64,000 nt of DNA from Voacanga thouarsii (taxonomy: Eukaryota > Streptophyta > Magnoliopsida > Gentianales > Apocynaceae). The position numbers and the translations under genes are program-made. Shown one piece after another: positions 12,064 to 24,350 of the stretch. Numbering within the stretch: the stretch's first letter is position 1; each line of letters opens with the position of its first letter. Location: positions 3,803,501 to 3,867,500 of the forward strand of contig JANUWF010002419.1 of assembly GCA_026120185.1 (NCBI GenBank). The letters are read 5' to 3'. Below the pieces are notes generated by a model, which worked only from the letters and a program-made list of their open reading frames with translations, made no database searches and was not told where the DNA came from.

Positions 12064-15000
12064 TCATTTTTGCAAAGAGCCGGTCCCACCATTTTCTAGA
12101 TCCTTGTCATTTGTAACATCACTGGACAAATCCGGCCCAGAAGGAATCTTTCCCTCATAGTCGGTTGCTGAGGAAGTCGATCCAATAATGCTGGCCAATA
12201 ATGATAAGTCATAAATCAGGAAAGGGAAAGAAATCACAAGGGACCATAGGCCATGATCAACAAGCTTACCTTCTATCCACAATGACCATTGACCGAAGCT
12301 CACAGTTTGCAAATCTGCAACAAATAAGACAGAGTTTATTTCTTTTATTTACTCTACAAGAATGAAGCATTACGGTAGCTGATTGCTTTTATTTGACTAA
12401 AAGATTATAGGATCAACCTTTTCATTTTCAAAATTCAGTAATAAGATGATCTCATAAAGAAGAAATAAGGGGGAAAAAGAGCAATAAAATGCTTTCTTTA
12501 CAGAATGAATATGCACCTAATTTCCAAGGATAAGATGCAAAACGTAATAGTTCTAATCATCCTTCTTAAAGTTCATAGTTTTAGCACACCATCCAAATGA
12601 TATTTGACCTATATGAAAACTTACGGTCGTGAAATTTCCTTTTTCACCAGAGGGTGACATTCATTGCCAAATGCTCTAAGTGTGTGAGACAAGTATCCTC
12701 TATGAGTCACAATAACTATCTCCTTCTCCTTTCGTGTTGATAACCTGCGCAAACAGGAAGATTTTTGTTGCGAAGGATGATTCCGAGGTACATTAGAGTT
12801 GGGACAATGACTTATTTGAGAAATTGAGACCTACGTTTAATATGCTAACATAAATAATCTTACACCATTAAGTATTTGAACTCATGAATACATCTGGCCA
12901 CATATGTATACAAGTGTTTAAAAGGACAACACTGAAATGCTAAAGAAAGTAGAAAAAAGAGACTGGCTTGTGCATCTTGTAAAAGAAATATATGATGGCA
13001 ACTATGGCTGGTACTAAGTACCAATATGGCAGGAAGATCAAGGCCTAAAATTAAGATTTTCTTTACCTGGAATTCGGCCTAATTCATGAACAAGGATCAG
13101 CTAGTCAAGACAGGAAAGATCATTGTGTATGTCCGCATAGATGCATATATAAGTGGCAACAACACTTTCATTCCAGTTCAATAATTTTACCATTTCATGA
13201 AGTTCATTCCCCTAGCAGCAACTTCTTCCTTTGTCTCCCTGACATTTGCCTTCCACAAAGTATCCTCATCACTTTCTAGCTAAACATAGATATAGAATAA
13301 GTGGATGCTAAGAAACAAATTATTTCCAACTTATTTCATCGGTGATAATTATGGCTGAAAGCATATTTTATAACCATCCAAAAAATTGACCACTTGCCAA
13401 TGAAAAATCAATTGCAGGAAAAAGATATTGATACTCCCTGATGCTTCTCCTCCTATCACATGGATGAACACCCTGCGACCACAGAATAAATGAAAGAAAT
13501 GTCAGGATGAGACAGCATGAAAAGCATGCAAATGGATATTGGAACCATAAAAATTAAAGGTTCTCCAAGTATTATGTCACTTGAAAGAATCAGAATGCAT
13601 TTGCTGAAATTGTGGGGAAACAGTAAATATTACAGGATGACACATTTACATTTTGTAGATACAAATTCCTTCATGGGACCTACCAAGTGCTCTCGACAAA
13701 GTTCCAGTGCAACAATAGGTGGGCAATTAAGACTTGAAATTGCAGCACGGTTACTATTTCCTGCATTTGCCACCATTAGTGGTAATATGTCCATCCTATC
13801 TGTGTAGCCATCACCACCAAATACACCAACAGCTGTTTGCATAGTCCTTAAGCAATCATGCTAAATCATCAGAAAGAAGGGTACGGAATGGTAATTCAGA
13901 GAAATATGCCTTCATGAATCAGATCAAAGACGTGAAGTGTATTAATGCAATTATGAGTACAATAATGTACAGCATTTAGTTTATGAGACATTGGAACTGA
14001 GAGAGCAGGATGTGTGCACTCCAACTTCATTCAATTCAACTATCAAGTGATTGCAACAAAAATGTTACACAAGAGGGGTACTTTGGTTGTAAACAGTCAA
14101 AAGTTAAGAAGAATTATGAGGTCTGTTGTGTATTTCGATATGATAAACTATTGAATTTCTTTCTTTGCACTAAACACTATGTGAGGCGATCAAGAAAAAC
14201 TCATACTTGTGATATTAAGAAGGAACTTAACACCTGGCAGGGAGACTGCAAGATTAAGAGTTTAATCTGTAAACAATAATTACATGAGTGTAGTAAACAA
14301 ACCCAAAGTAATGAGTTGGATACCTCATCAAAGGAGACGTGACAACCAAATCAATCTTCTTGAAAAGACCACTGGCATGTACATGCTTGCGCAAATTATC
14401 AACCTTGATATGAGAGCTAAAAGATTGTCATGCCTTTGTATTTCCATTTATGATGTTCTTCTAGACAAATTGAGTAAAATAAGTAGAAGAGGTTCCCTTA
14501 GCAAAACCACTTAGTTGTTTCCGCACCTGTTGCCAGCCAAGTGGAGTAAGGTGTGCATCAAAATATTCAGGAGACAGGTATGCTTTATAATTTTTGTCTC
14601 CTTCCACGTTATGAATACCTTGGGCATGCCTGACCTGGAGGCACAGTTTAAAAATGCTATAGAGCGCGAGAAGAGACAATTCCAACGTACTTTAAGAGAA
14701 ATAAACAGCATCCTTAAACACCAAGAGTACATTACAATCAATATGTAAACACAAATTTGGCACCTACAAGGTGAATAGTTTTGCAGCGATGCAGAGGATA
14801 CAAACCAGGAACTTCACTGCAATCCATGCTTGCAACTATATCCAACATTACAAAGGAAAAAAAAAACTTAGGTGTAAGATAGCTTTCAATTTCATACATC
14901 AAGAAATTGTTCAAACAAGAACTACAAGGGGAAAGCATATAGTTTACGTTTAGCAGAAAATTTCCATCTTCACAATAAAGAAAATCACAGATTTTTATAT

Positions 15001-15858
15001 GTTTCTATATACATCTATTTGAGTATGCTTTTGACCATGTGCCCTCCATACAAAGAATAAAACACATTATCATGCTAACCATGTCAATTTTTCCTCCTTG
15101 CAGTGATAAAGAAAATTCATCAAATTAGTAACCCATAGGCGTTTCCTTCCCTACTTTCGCAAAAAGTGACTTGAGTACTTTACATTATACATCATCTAAT
15201 CACCAATAGTGAAGTTTTATACAAATCAGCACATTATATCTCCCACAATTTTCTCCAGTCTAATGTAACTTCAATTATTTAATGTCAGCTCAGTCCTACC
15301 AAATTATCAGACTGTTAGTTTTCATCTTAGTTTATCCCATGGCGAGCTTAAATGCTCTTTCTCCCATCCTTCCTTTGCTTCGGCTCATATCCTCCCACTC
15401 CAAAAGGGAAAAATGAATTGAGATACGCATAATAGGAGTGTTGATCTCCCAATTGCATAATGTCATAAATAGGCAATCAATTAAAACATGAATCATATAT
15501 TGTCATTCATTCTCATCGAATGCATCTGAAATAAAGAAAGAAAAGAAAACCGCCACCTCGTGATTTTATCAGTAGGAAGAATACAGATTGTAAACTAGAG
15601 TTTTGGTCAAAGATCAGATGCGTAACTCGCACTATTTCACTTACCGCAGCGAAGAGGCGACTGAGAAAGCGAATGTGATGCTGCAGAAGATCGAATTCTG
15701 AAAAGGAATCCGAAGCTCCAAGATGATGAAGCCAGAAATGAAGAAGAAGAAGAAGACGACAACGAAGAGATCAATAATGGTGATTTTGATGCCTTTACGC
15801 CACCAATAGTGATGCCGCTGATAGTGCTGTTGGTGGCGGTTCTTATAAGCATAGTCAC
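12064..15858 (-). CDS. Phosphoglycerate-mutase-like protein (histidine phosphatase superfamily), 10 exons
   Basis: Exons in gene order (minus strand): 15858-15645, 14835-14768, 14634-14527, 14403-14324, 13846-13684, 13472-13398, 13279-13191, 12744-12625, 12314-12270, 12190-12064. They join in frame into 362 residues. The core is a branched histidine phosphatase: LVRHAQGIHN holds the phospho-accepting His (RHG-type motif), TSPLMRTMQTAVGVF and ELCREHLGVHPCDRRRS follow, and VTHRGYLSHTL carries the second conserved His. It matches the plant PGM-like family, as I recall At5g64460. Its true substrate is unknown; it lacks the length and motifs of glycolytic enzymes. Exon 1 is Ser-rich and free of acidic residues, and joins in frame ahead of the usual MDCSEVPGLYPLHR start, suggesting an organelle-targeted form; initiation at that second Met (14827) is the alternative. 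Intron 6 uses a GC donor (13397-13396). Confidence 0.9.
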
Positions 15859-18079
15859 TATTGGGTGGGTATCGCCACCCGCTTTTTAAAATAGTGGTGA
15901 ATTCTTCCTTCTGAGTGAATAATATATCTCTGTCGAAATTGAAATCAATTGGCGAATTGAAATATCGATGATTTTTTTTAAAAAATAAATAATTGTCGTT
16001 GGCGATAAAAATAAATTTAGAATATAAATGAATAAGAATTAGTAGTAATTTTAAATAAATTTTGTAAAAAATTATAATAAATATTTTTTAATTTTAAATT
16101 ATTTGTCTCATCCAGTTGATTCGAGTAGTAAAATAAATAGACTTTTTGTTAATTAATTTTTTTTATTTTTATCTTTAAAATTAATTTATTCTCTTTCTTT
16201 ATTAAGAAATATTTAATTTTAAAAATTTTAATATAAATTTCCAATTGCTTCTCTCTTCTGTTATTTAAATGAAATCAATATATTAAGAAAAAAATTAGTT
16301 AATATATTTAGAAAATAAAGTGCTATTAAATATAAATAAATTTAGAATGTTAAATTTTAATTTCTTAAAAAGACAGATAATTTGAGATAAAAATTAAATT
16401 AAAAATAAGACAAGTTATAAATAAGATAGACAATTTGGAATAAAGAAAGTATGGAGCTCAAATAGAAAACTAAATGTATTGTAAAAAAATGACAATTTTT
16501 TAAAAATAAAAATATATTTAAATTAAAATAAAATTTTAGTTTATGATGTGATTGAAAAAATCCAATCCACAAACCGTTAATCAATTTAATCCTTAAATTC
16601 AAAATTTAAAATTTAATATTCAAACTTTAAATTTTAATGTTTACTATTTAAATATTTAAGTTTACACTCACTCATATCAAATTAGTCCTCAATTTATATT
16701 AGAGGAGATTGTAAAGTAAATTTAAATTTTAGGTTGCAATTTTTTTAATCAATTAAATTATTTTGCTTTTATAATTTGACTTGAAGGAATAAAAAAAAAT
16801 TGTATAAAATTGAAAGAGTAAAAATGTACTATCTGGTCCAATTCCGAATATCAAAATGTACTATTTGTACGTTTTAGATATGAAATAAATATAGCTAAAG
16901 TAATGACTCATTTAATAAATATATTTTTTAACCGATCAAAAACTTCTTTACGTTTAATACTCTCTTTTGTAATGGTATACTATAATTCTCTTAGAAAAAA
17001 TATAAATAAAAACTTAATACTCATTCCATCCTCTTTTATCTGTTCCATTTTAGCTAAGACTTCTCCCATTTTATCTATCTCATTAACAAATTAAAAGTAT
17101 ATTAATTATTATTTTTTTATAAATATTATTTTTTAATGCTTTAGAATTTGATTAAATTAATAATATTTACAACATATAAAATTTTAAATTTTAATTACTC
17201 ATTAATAGAGAGAGACTCTTGGAGAATAAGATAGGAAATATTAATTAATTAACTGAAAATTCTTTTTTTTTCTTAAAATTTGTGTGATCGATTAAATATG
17301 AGAGATAAAAGGAGCAGATAGAGTATTTGTTTAAAAAAATATATGTTAATTTTTTGGGAGAAAATGTTATATATTATGTATGCATAGAGTTTTTTTTTTC
17401 GTTAATATAAGAAAGATTGAATTGTTTTTATTTTTCATAAAGCAAGGATGTAGAGATTTGAAACGTTGAAATTATTCCTTTCATCATAAATAAATGCTCT
17501 ATTTTTGGTTTATCAAGAAATAATTGTTCAATTTCTAAATATAAAGTATATATTTTTTTAAAATTTATTTCTATAATAATTTTTTATCAATTAATTAATA
17601 TTAAAATTACCAATAATAAATTTATTTTAACAAATAATGATAATATATTTTCCTATATAAATAGTCAAAAATCTAATTAATTATTCTCTCGATATATAAT
17701 AAGAATTATAAGAAGGATAATTAATGAGATAAGAGAAATAATAAAATTATAAAAATTAGTAAAATGAATATTTTTATTTTTTATTACGAAAATTTGCGCT
17801 TTTTTAATATGTATAATTTTGATAATTTAGTCTCTTATACGTTGCAGGAGGGAATACTCAATTTATGAGCAAAAAAGACACAGCTCGGCTCACGGCTCAG
17901 TGCTGATCTCAGGGCGAGGGGTTAAGATCAGACGACATCGTAGGTCTCACAGACAATTCATCCATTTTTATAATCTCTTCGGCTTCTCCCGTATGCTATA
18001 TACACTGCAATTTGCTTCCGTTGGGGATGTCTGATATGCGTATGCAAAGAGAGGACTGAGCATAACAGAATGAATAGCA
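15859..18079. promoter_or_regulatory. AT-rich divergent spacer between PGM-like and TBL12
   Basis: About 2.2 kb separates two genes transcribed away from each other, so it must hold both promoters. It is very AT-rich and contains a degenerate Stowaway-like element (17020-17323). A TATA-like CTATATAC lies near 17995, about 85 bp before the TBL12 start codon. A GC-rich inverted repeat (GGGTGGGTATCGCCACCC, 15864-15881) lies just upstream of the PGM-like ATG. No coding sequence is recognised. Confidence 0.55.
17020..17323. mobile_element. Degenerate Stowaway-like MITE
   Basis: The left end CTCATTCCATCCTCTTTTAT and right end ATAAAAGGAGCAGATAGAG are imperfect inverted repeats with TA on both sides. 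About 304 bp, AT-rich and non-coding. Weaker than the other copies in the window. Confidence 0.55.
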
Positions 18080-21000
18080 ATGGCATCTAAGTCTACTCCA
18101 GCTCTCTTCACCTGCCTAATCTTACCTGCCTTCGTCCTGCTCTTCCTCTATTCAACCACGCTTCTCTACTCTCCAACTGAACCCTCTAAAGCATCCCAAG
18201 TTACAATTTCATCCCGAGCCCCATGTAACCTCTTCAAAGGTCACTGGATCTTTGATCCTGACCGGAAACCCATGTACAATGAGAGCTGTCCTTTCCACAG
18301 AAATGCCTGGAACTGCCTTAGGAACCAAAGAGATAACATGGGTCGGATCAATTCTTGGAGATGGGTGCCTGAAGGGTGTGATTTGCATCGGGTCGACCCG
18401 GTTGGGTTTCTGGGTAGGATGAGGAATAAGAATATTGGGTTTGTTGGGGACTCGTTGAATGAGAACTTCTTGGTGTCGTTTTTTTGCATCTTGAGAGTGG
18501 CTGATGCTGGTGCTAAGAAGTGGAAGAGAAAAGGGGCTTGGAGAGGGGCTTATTTTCCCAAATTTAACGTTACCGTGGGTTATCATCGTGCTGTTTTGCT
18601 TTCGAAATACCAGTTAGTTCCCTGATTTACTTCTTCTCATTTCTGCTAAAGAGTTCCTTTGTCGCGATTTCTTTCTTTGTTCCCTGTCTGGATAGATGTC
18701 AATGTGTTAAAGAACTTTGTTTTTGGGTTATGTTTTGTTCTTGGCATTTGACAAGTTGCTTGCATGAGTATAGAACTCCTAATTACTGAAAAGGTTTAAC
18801 CTTTATTTTTGTTATTTTTAGCCATGATGAAATTTTGCTGTTTTTGCTACATGTTTTGGTTGTGTACAATAATGAGTATAATGCTTTATTCCCATCATTT
18901 TGATTGCTACTCTGTGAATCCTTTCCTATTGTAATGGTTATAATTATTATTTTAAAAAAAAACTCTTTAAGAATCATCCTGATGTTTTAAATTCTCTAAC
19001 CTAGTATTTAGATTCTAAATTTATGTGTAGCTCTCCATCTAGAATAGCAACTGGCCATTTGATACAATCCAATGCACTTTTTTTTAGCTCTCCTTGATAT
19101 TCTAGTATTTTGGATTATAACGAAGACCGAATTTTGGCAATCGGGTGCAGCCCCTATGTTCCATTTTAGTAAAAAGCTTTTTACCTTTTAACTATAACCA
19201 ACTTTTTGATTCTAGACATATGCAGAGTTGTCCTTTGAGGTAATGCGCTGCAGCAACAATCTTGAATTGCACAATATATAGGTCATGTTTAGGATCTACA
19301 AAGTAATGTATTGGCTTTTCAATCTTTGGTCAATTCAACAAATGCTGCACAATCCCATTTTGTTTGTTGAAAAAAAAATGACTGTACTGCCAGCTACATT
19401 ATTGTACTCTCTCCACCACAAAGATAGGCTCACTTTTCCTTTTTGTTTGTCCCAAATTATAGGCCTGTTTCCTTTCTCTATGGTAGTTAATTTATTGGTT
19501 CTCTAATATGCCTTCAAGTAATATACGTCGTTGTTATCAGCAAAAGGAGTACTATTAATTAATTGTACTATTTAGGGAACAAAATCATAAATAAAAGGAA
19601 TTAGAACTATATAATTTGAATTCATAGTCTGTTTCCACGTGAACCCTTGCAATAAAAAAATTAAAGAATGATTTAGTAATAAGAGCCATCTAGTTTTAAT
19701 GGGCAATTGAGTAATCTAATATTAATAGAAGGGAATATGAGGAAAAAATTAAGCAAAAATGATTGCATTAACTATATTAATTGTATTTCTTAATTTATGT
19801 GTAAATAAAAGTGGGCCTACCTATCTTGGGATGGAGGGAGTAATAAAATGATGCTAATGTAAAATTCATGTTATCAGCTAATTGAATTTGCTTAGTATTT
19901 GGTGAGCGAGAGGGATGGTTTTGGTGTTAGCTTTTTGTTGTGGCAGTGAATGAAATGGTGACAACCTGTATTAGTAAATTGGCAAACCGGTGATAGAGTC
20001 TCTCAACATAAAAGTTGAATTACTCAATTCATATCCTTGATTGTCTTCCTCTGGATTTGAATCACAAAACAAACTCTTCTCTTCCTTCAAATTCTTGCTT
20101 GCTCGTCTTTCCTCTGACTCTGTTTCAGAAGCTGGACCTTGTTCTCAAAGGTGGTTCAATGAGCCTTACTTGTTTTTCTTGGCTAAAAGGAATTCATGTG
20201 ACCTTTAGTTTGTCTTAAAGGTTAGTCTTTCTGGTTTGAATATGGCATCCTTACTTGCTAATTACTGATTAAACAAAGGTGGCAGCCTAAACAGTCCGAG
20301 TCGTCTGATCGAGATGGAGTAAAAGGGATATATCGAGTAGATGTTGATATTCCAGCAGATGATTGGGCGAACATTGCAGACTTCTATGATGTTTTGGTTT
20401 TCAATACTGGTCATTGGTAATTCTCTGTTTTTCTATTTTCTTTTTTCCATATAATTGAAGAAATTAATCCAGTCATCCCACTCAACCTATCAGATCTTTG
20501 TATCTTTTACATTTCCTGCCGTTAGTATTAGGAATTTGTCATTAGTCTCATCTCATGGAGAGAGCCTTCTAGATAAAAAGGCCCATACTTTGCGGTTCTG
20601 GGCTGCTATTTTAGTTAGTTTCTGTGATATCTAACATTGGGTTGCAACTCTTCCTGAATAAGTGCCATGTTAGTGTTTAACTCAAGTTCCTACATTCACT
20701 ATTGGGTTTCTCTTCTTCGTGCAAGATGGTGATTTCAAGGTTAACTTTGGGATATCTATTGTCACATTTGCAGTATGCCTTCCCTTTAGTGATGTCTAGA
20801 TGCAAACAGTATGATTATCTAAATCACATGAAAATGTTTTACAAATTTACTTCTGACCTGAGGTTGCTTTGCTTATCTATGCCAGGTGGGGCTATGATAA
20901 ATTCCCAAAAGAAACTCCACTTGTGTTCTATAAGGCAGGGAGGCCAATACATCCTCCTTTGGAGATGTTTGACGGGCTTAAAGTTGTCCTTAAGCATACA

Positions 21001-21650
21001 GTTGCTCACATTCAGAAACTGTTTCCCAGAAAGACGTTAAAATTTTGGCGGCTGCAGTCACCAAGGCATTTTCATGGTGGCGAGTGGAATCAAAATGGTA
21101 GTTGCATGTTCAGTGAACCCCTTGAAGAACTCCAGGTATGAAATGGTTGATGATACCAGTATTTTTACGCTGCTTCTTTGACGAATTGTAGTAAAGTAGT
21201 CTTTAAAGCCAATGGATGGGGTAATAACGAATGTGAAAGTTGTTCTGAATTTTGTAAAAATATGGACCTCTTTCACTTCTTAAAGGGGTATCTATTTGTT
21301 GATGTCATCTTTGAGTTATAATTGCTGCAATTCTCTTAGGCTTAAGCTATCCACTGACACCTGAACAGCTTGACTCATGGTTTGATCCCAGCAACAATGG
21401 TGTAAACAGAGAAGCCAGACTAGTTAATCATCTAATTGAGGAGGCTCTGCAAGGCACAGAAATCAGAATACTCGATCTAACTCATCTGAGCGAGTACAGG
21501 GCAGATGCTCATCCAGCAATTTGGTTAGGGAAGAAGGATGCAGTTGCTATCTGGGGTCAGGACTGTATGCACTGGTGCCTTCCAGGTGTTCCAGATACAT
21601 GGGTGGATATATTGTCACAGCTTATCAATTTCCACTTGTGGAGGGGGTGA
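18080..21650 (+). CDS. TBL12: Trichome birefringence-like protein (PC-esterase/DUF231 family), 4 exons
   Basis: TBL proteins are Golgi type II membrane proteins, most of which O-acetylate cell-wall polysaccharides. Exons 18080-18612, 20279-20416, 20886-21135 and 21369-21650 join in frame into 400 residues. Residues about 10-30 (LFTCLILPAFVLLFLYSTTL) form the signal anchor. The TBL domain begins CNLFKGHWIFDPDRKPMY; the GDS-type esterase motif is GFVGDSLNEN and the C-terminal DXXH motif is DCMHWCLPGVPDTW. Identity along the length, and its place beside FAAH and the PGM-like gene, point to TBL12 (as I recall, At5g64470). The acyl acceptor of this member is not known to me. Intron 1 (18613-20278) contains a MITE. 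All splice sites are GT-AG and no break is seen. Confidence 0.93.
19407..19840. mobile_element. Stowaway-like MITE in TBL12 intron 1
   Basis: A 434-bp element. The left end CTCTCTCCACCACAAAGATA and the reverse complement of the right end, CTCCCTCCATCCCAAGATAG, are similar over more than 30 bp. TA occurs on both flanks (19405-19406 and 19841-19842). AT-rich and non-coding. Confidence 0.8.
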
Positions 21651-23825
21651 TTGCTGCAGGCTTTGTGGTCGAACAATTGCTATAAATTTTGAAGCTGTTT
21701 CCATGGAACCAAAATGACCAGATCGTGGTGAGATGCCATTTCTAAGTAAAAATTGTCACCATCAGATTGCTGCTGATAGCTCTCTTCCACACGATATAGC
21801 TATTCCTACGTCTCAAGGAAGAAGCTTGGAACGTTTTTCCCATACCTTGTTTTCCATTTTCTTTTTCATCTCAGGGTGTGTGTGTGTGAAGGTCATAACT
21901 TTCCAAAGCATTTTCCTCCTCCTTCCCCCGGTGAGGGTGGAGGAAATGCTAGAAGTATACTGTAAGCTAAAAAAAAGCTAGCAAGATCTGCAAGGAACCA
22001 GGTTCTGATTATTTATGTATTCATTCATTTATTGTATTTTATAAGTGATATTCGTGGTCTAAATTTCTGTTAATCCTTTACCTAAAAAATAACAGATTAA
22101 GATTTGAGACATGGTGGATTAATTGTTCTTTGGCATCAGGCTTTTCTTTTTCTTTTTACCTTTCTAAATGCCACAAAAAACTAATGAGAGAGAGGATGCA
22201 AATTGCACTTCAAGCACCATTGTTTGCCACCAACCGAGAAGCAGAAGATTCGTTAGTTCAGGCTTCAAATATATGAAGCCATCAGGTATTTCTAATCAAG
22301 TGAGATATTTTATCATACTCATTTTTGGGTTGAGTAAAATAAATCATCTTGTAAAAACAGCATAATAATACCCCAACTTTTTCTATGATGGGTGTGTTTA
22401 GATTTTATTTTTATTTTCATTCAAAATTCGTTTTAATTTAAAATAGTTTTTAAATAATTTTTATTTTTCGATAATTGTTGTGTATTTATAATATATTATA
22501 TTTTCTTTTTTATTCTATTTAAATTTACATATTTAATATTTTTTTATTATATTCAAACAAATTTATTTCAATCTAATTATTGCCAACTTATATGCTAAAA
22601 CTAATAATGGCATGTGAACTAATATCGTACTATTTCTAGCTGATCCTATTAAGATGCGGATCAGAATTCAAGACCATTGACCTTGCATGGACCGGCCCAT
22701 AGGACTAGAGGCTAGAAATTCTAGCGGGTTAGGCCAATGGGCCATTTCCTTCTTTTTTTATGTTACAGATTTAATCTTTTCTACTTCCTCTATTCTTATT
22801 TATTTGTCATAATTAAAAAGTTTTGATATCTATTTTTATTTGTTACATTAAAAAAAATTATGTATCATTAATATTAATTTTACTGCTATATCCTTATATT
22901 AAATAATTTTAAAAAATAAAAGTGTAATAACTTTAGAGAGTGTGTTGAGCAAACAAAGTAAGAAAATAGTTGTGGAGAACATTAAATCAAATAGTAATTT
23001 TTCTTAAATTGTGTAAGGTAATTAACTGTAACAAAAAAATATGGACGGAATGAGTAATATTTTCATAATTTAAATAACACGATTATTTATATTTATAAGA
23101 AAAGATGACTTAGACACCTACCAATTTTATTAATTAATAAAATAAAAATTACATAAGATGAGGCTTGATACTTAAATCTCTTTAAAAAAATACTATATTA
23201 TTTAAACTTTAAATATAACAATATCCTAAGATATCAATACTTGACTATTATTTAATAAACTTTTAAATTTTGAAGAAGATATTTGAAGAATTCTATAAAT
23301 ATATACTTAACAAATTTTATTTTAATACTTTTTTTATAGAAGAAAAAGAGAGAATTGAAATTTGGGGAGAGTATTTGATAAGTTTTGAAATAATTATGGA
23401 GTATTTATAGAATTTTGTGATGAAAAAGTGAATATGACCGTACAAAAATGTAAAATAAATAAATTGGCTGCAGGCCTAACCGGATCAGAAAACTTTGTCC
23501 TTGGTCCGACACGGACCGGCCTGGGAGACCAGACCGCAGGCCGGCCCGCCAATAGGAGGCCAATGGGTCTAAAACACACGAAGAGAAAATCAGGGCGTCA
23601 GGGATGCGGGAGTCTGGGAAGGGGAAACACCCGATACGTGTATTTATAAATTTGGCTGCGCTCCGGCAAGATCACGTTCGGCCCATTTTGTTCAGAGTTG
23701 CAGGACTGCCTGCGTAACTGAAGATTCCCCTGAATTTCTAAAGCACGATTCCTACGAATCTCCGATTTAGTTCAAGTGCAACATAAATCAGAATTCATCC
23801 AAAACCCCATATAGCACCAGCTCGA
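21651..23825. other. Intergenic, TBL12 3' side to next gene
   Basis: The first part should be the TBL12 3' UTR. An AT-rich middle contains a MITE (22794-23054). Two unusually GC-rich patches rich in GGCC and GGACCGG (about 22655-22745 and 23460-23580) stand out from the surroundings and may be remnants of a transposon end. The last 180 bp before 23826 would be promoter and 5' UTR. No conserved protein is seen. Confidence 0.5.
22794..23054. mobile_element. Degenerate Stowaway-like MITE
   Basis: The left end CTTCCTCTATTCTTATTTAT and the right end ATGGACGGAATGAG (reverse complement CTCATTCCGTCCAT) are imperfect inverted repeats flanked by TA (22792-22793 and 23055-23056). About 261 bp. Confidence 0.6.
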
Positions 23826-24350
23826 ATGGCCCTCAGACTTCATCTTTTTCCTCTAAAATCGGGCCGATATTTCCCAAGATTTCCAGCCAATCCTTATCCC
23901 TCATCAGCCCGTCTTATCACCGCACCACCGAGGCTTCAAATTTCAATTTCATGCACCAAAATCAACTGCTTCAGCGATGGCGAGCTTGCCTCGAAGTTAG
24001 CCGCGGAGGTTGAAAAGATTAACGCCCAAATGGTGCAAAGAGACGAGGCCTTGGACAAGAGCACAGAAATTCTGTTCAAAGAATTGTGCAATTACATGGG
24101 CTTGGAAGATGAGGAAGTGAAGAAAAGATGGAGGAAAATGAGTGAGGATGACAAATGGGTTTTGGTTAAAGGTTTTGTTGCAGGGTGGGGTGGCAATTTC
24201 CACCCCTTATCTGCAAAATCTGTCAAAGGCTTAGTTGATGAGTACTTGGTCAAGGACATGCATGTTCAAGGCGGTTTTGTTGGTTCTGCAACGATGCTGG
24301 TTCCCAGTTTGAAAAAATTAATGGGATTTTCACAGGATAACAAAGGATGA
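23826..24350 (+). CDS. Conserved plant protein of unknown function, probably plastid-targeted
   Basis: A single-exon 174-codon frame. Residues 1 to about 48 are rich in Arg, Ser and Pro and lack acidic residues, like a chloroplast transit peptide. The rest is a compact, charged, mostly helical domain: ELASKLAAEVEKINAQM, ALDKSTEILFKELCNYMGLE, then EEVKKRWRKMSEDDKWVLVK and a Gly/Trp-rich FVAGWGGNFHPLS motif. The patterned charge, single clean frame and intact Met-to-stop structure support a real gene. I recognise the look of a small land-plant family but cannot name a domain or function with confidence. It lies downstream of TBL12 on the same strand, with a GC-rich spacer. It could conceivably be the last exon of a longer gene, but the in-frame Met and transit-like start argue against this. 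Confidence 0.8.
   Translation: MALRLHLFPLKSGRYFPRFPANPYPSSARLITAPPRLQISISCTKINCFSDGELASKLAAEVEKINAQMVQRDEALDKSTEILFKELCNYMGLEDEEVKKRWRKMSEDDKWVLVKGFVAGWGGNFHPLSAKSVKGLVDEYLVKDMHVQGGFVGSATMLVPSLKKLMGFSQDNKG

Noticed and set aside
14010..14279. 89-codon plus-strand frame within the PGM-like gene
   Set aside because: It is intronic, on the opposite strand, and without motifs.
23460..23580. GC-rich GGCCGG-type patch, considered as a CpG island or transposon end
   Set aside because: No partner end or target duplication could be found; kept only as a note in the spacer entry.
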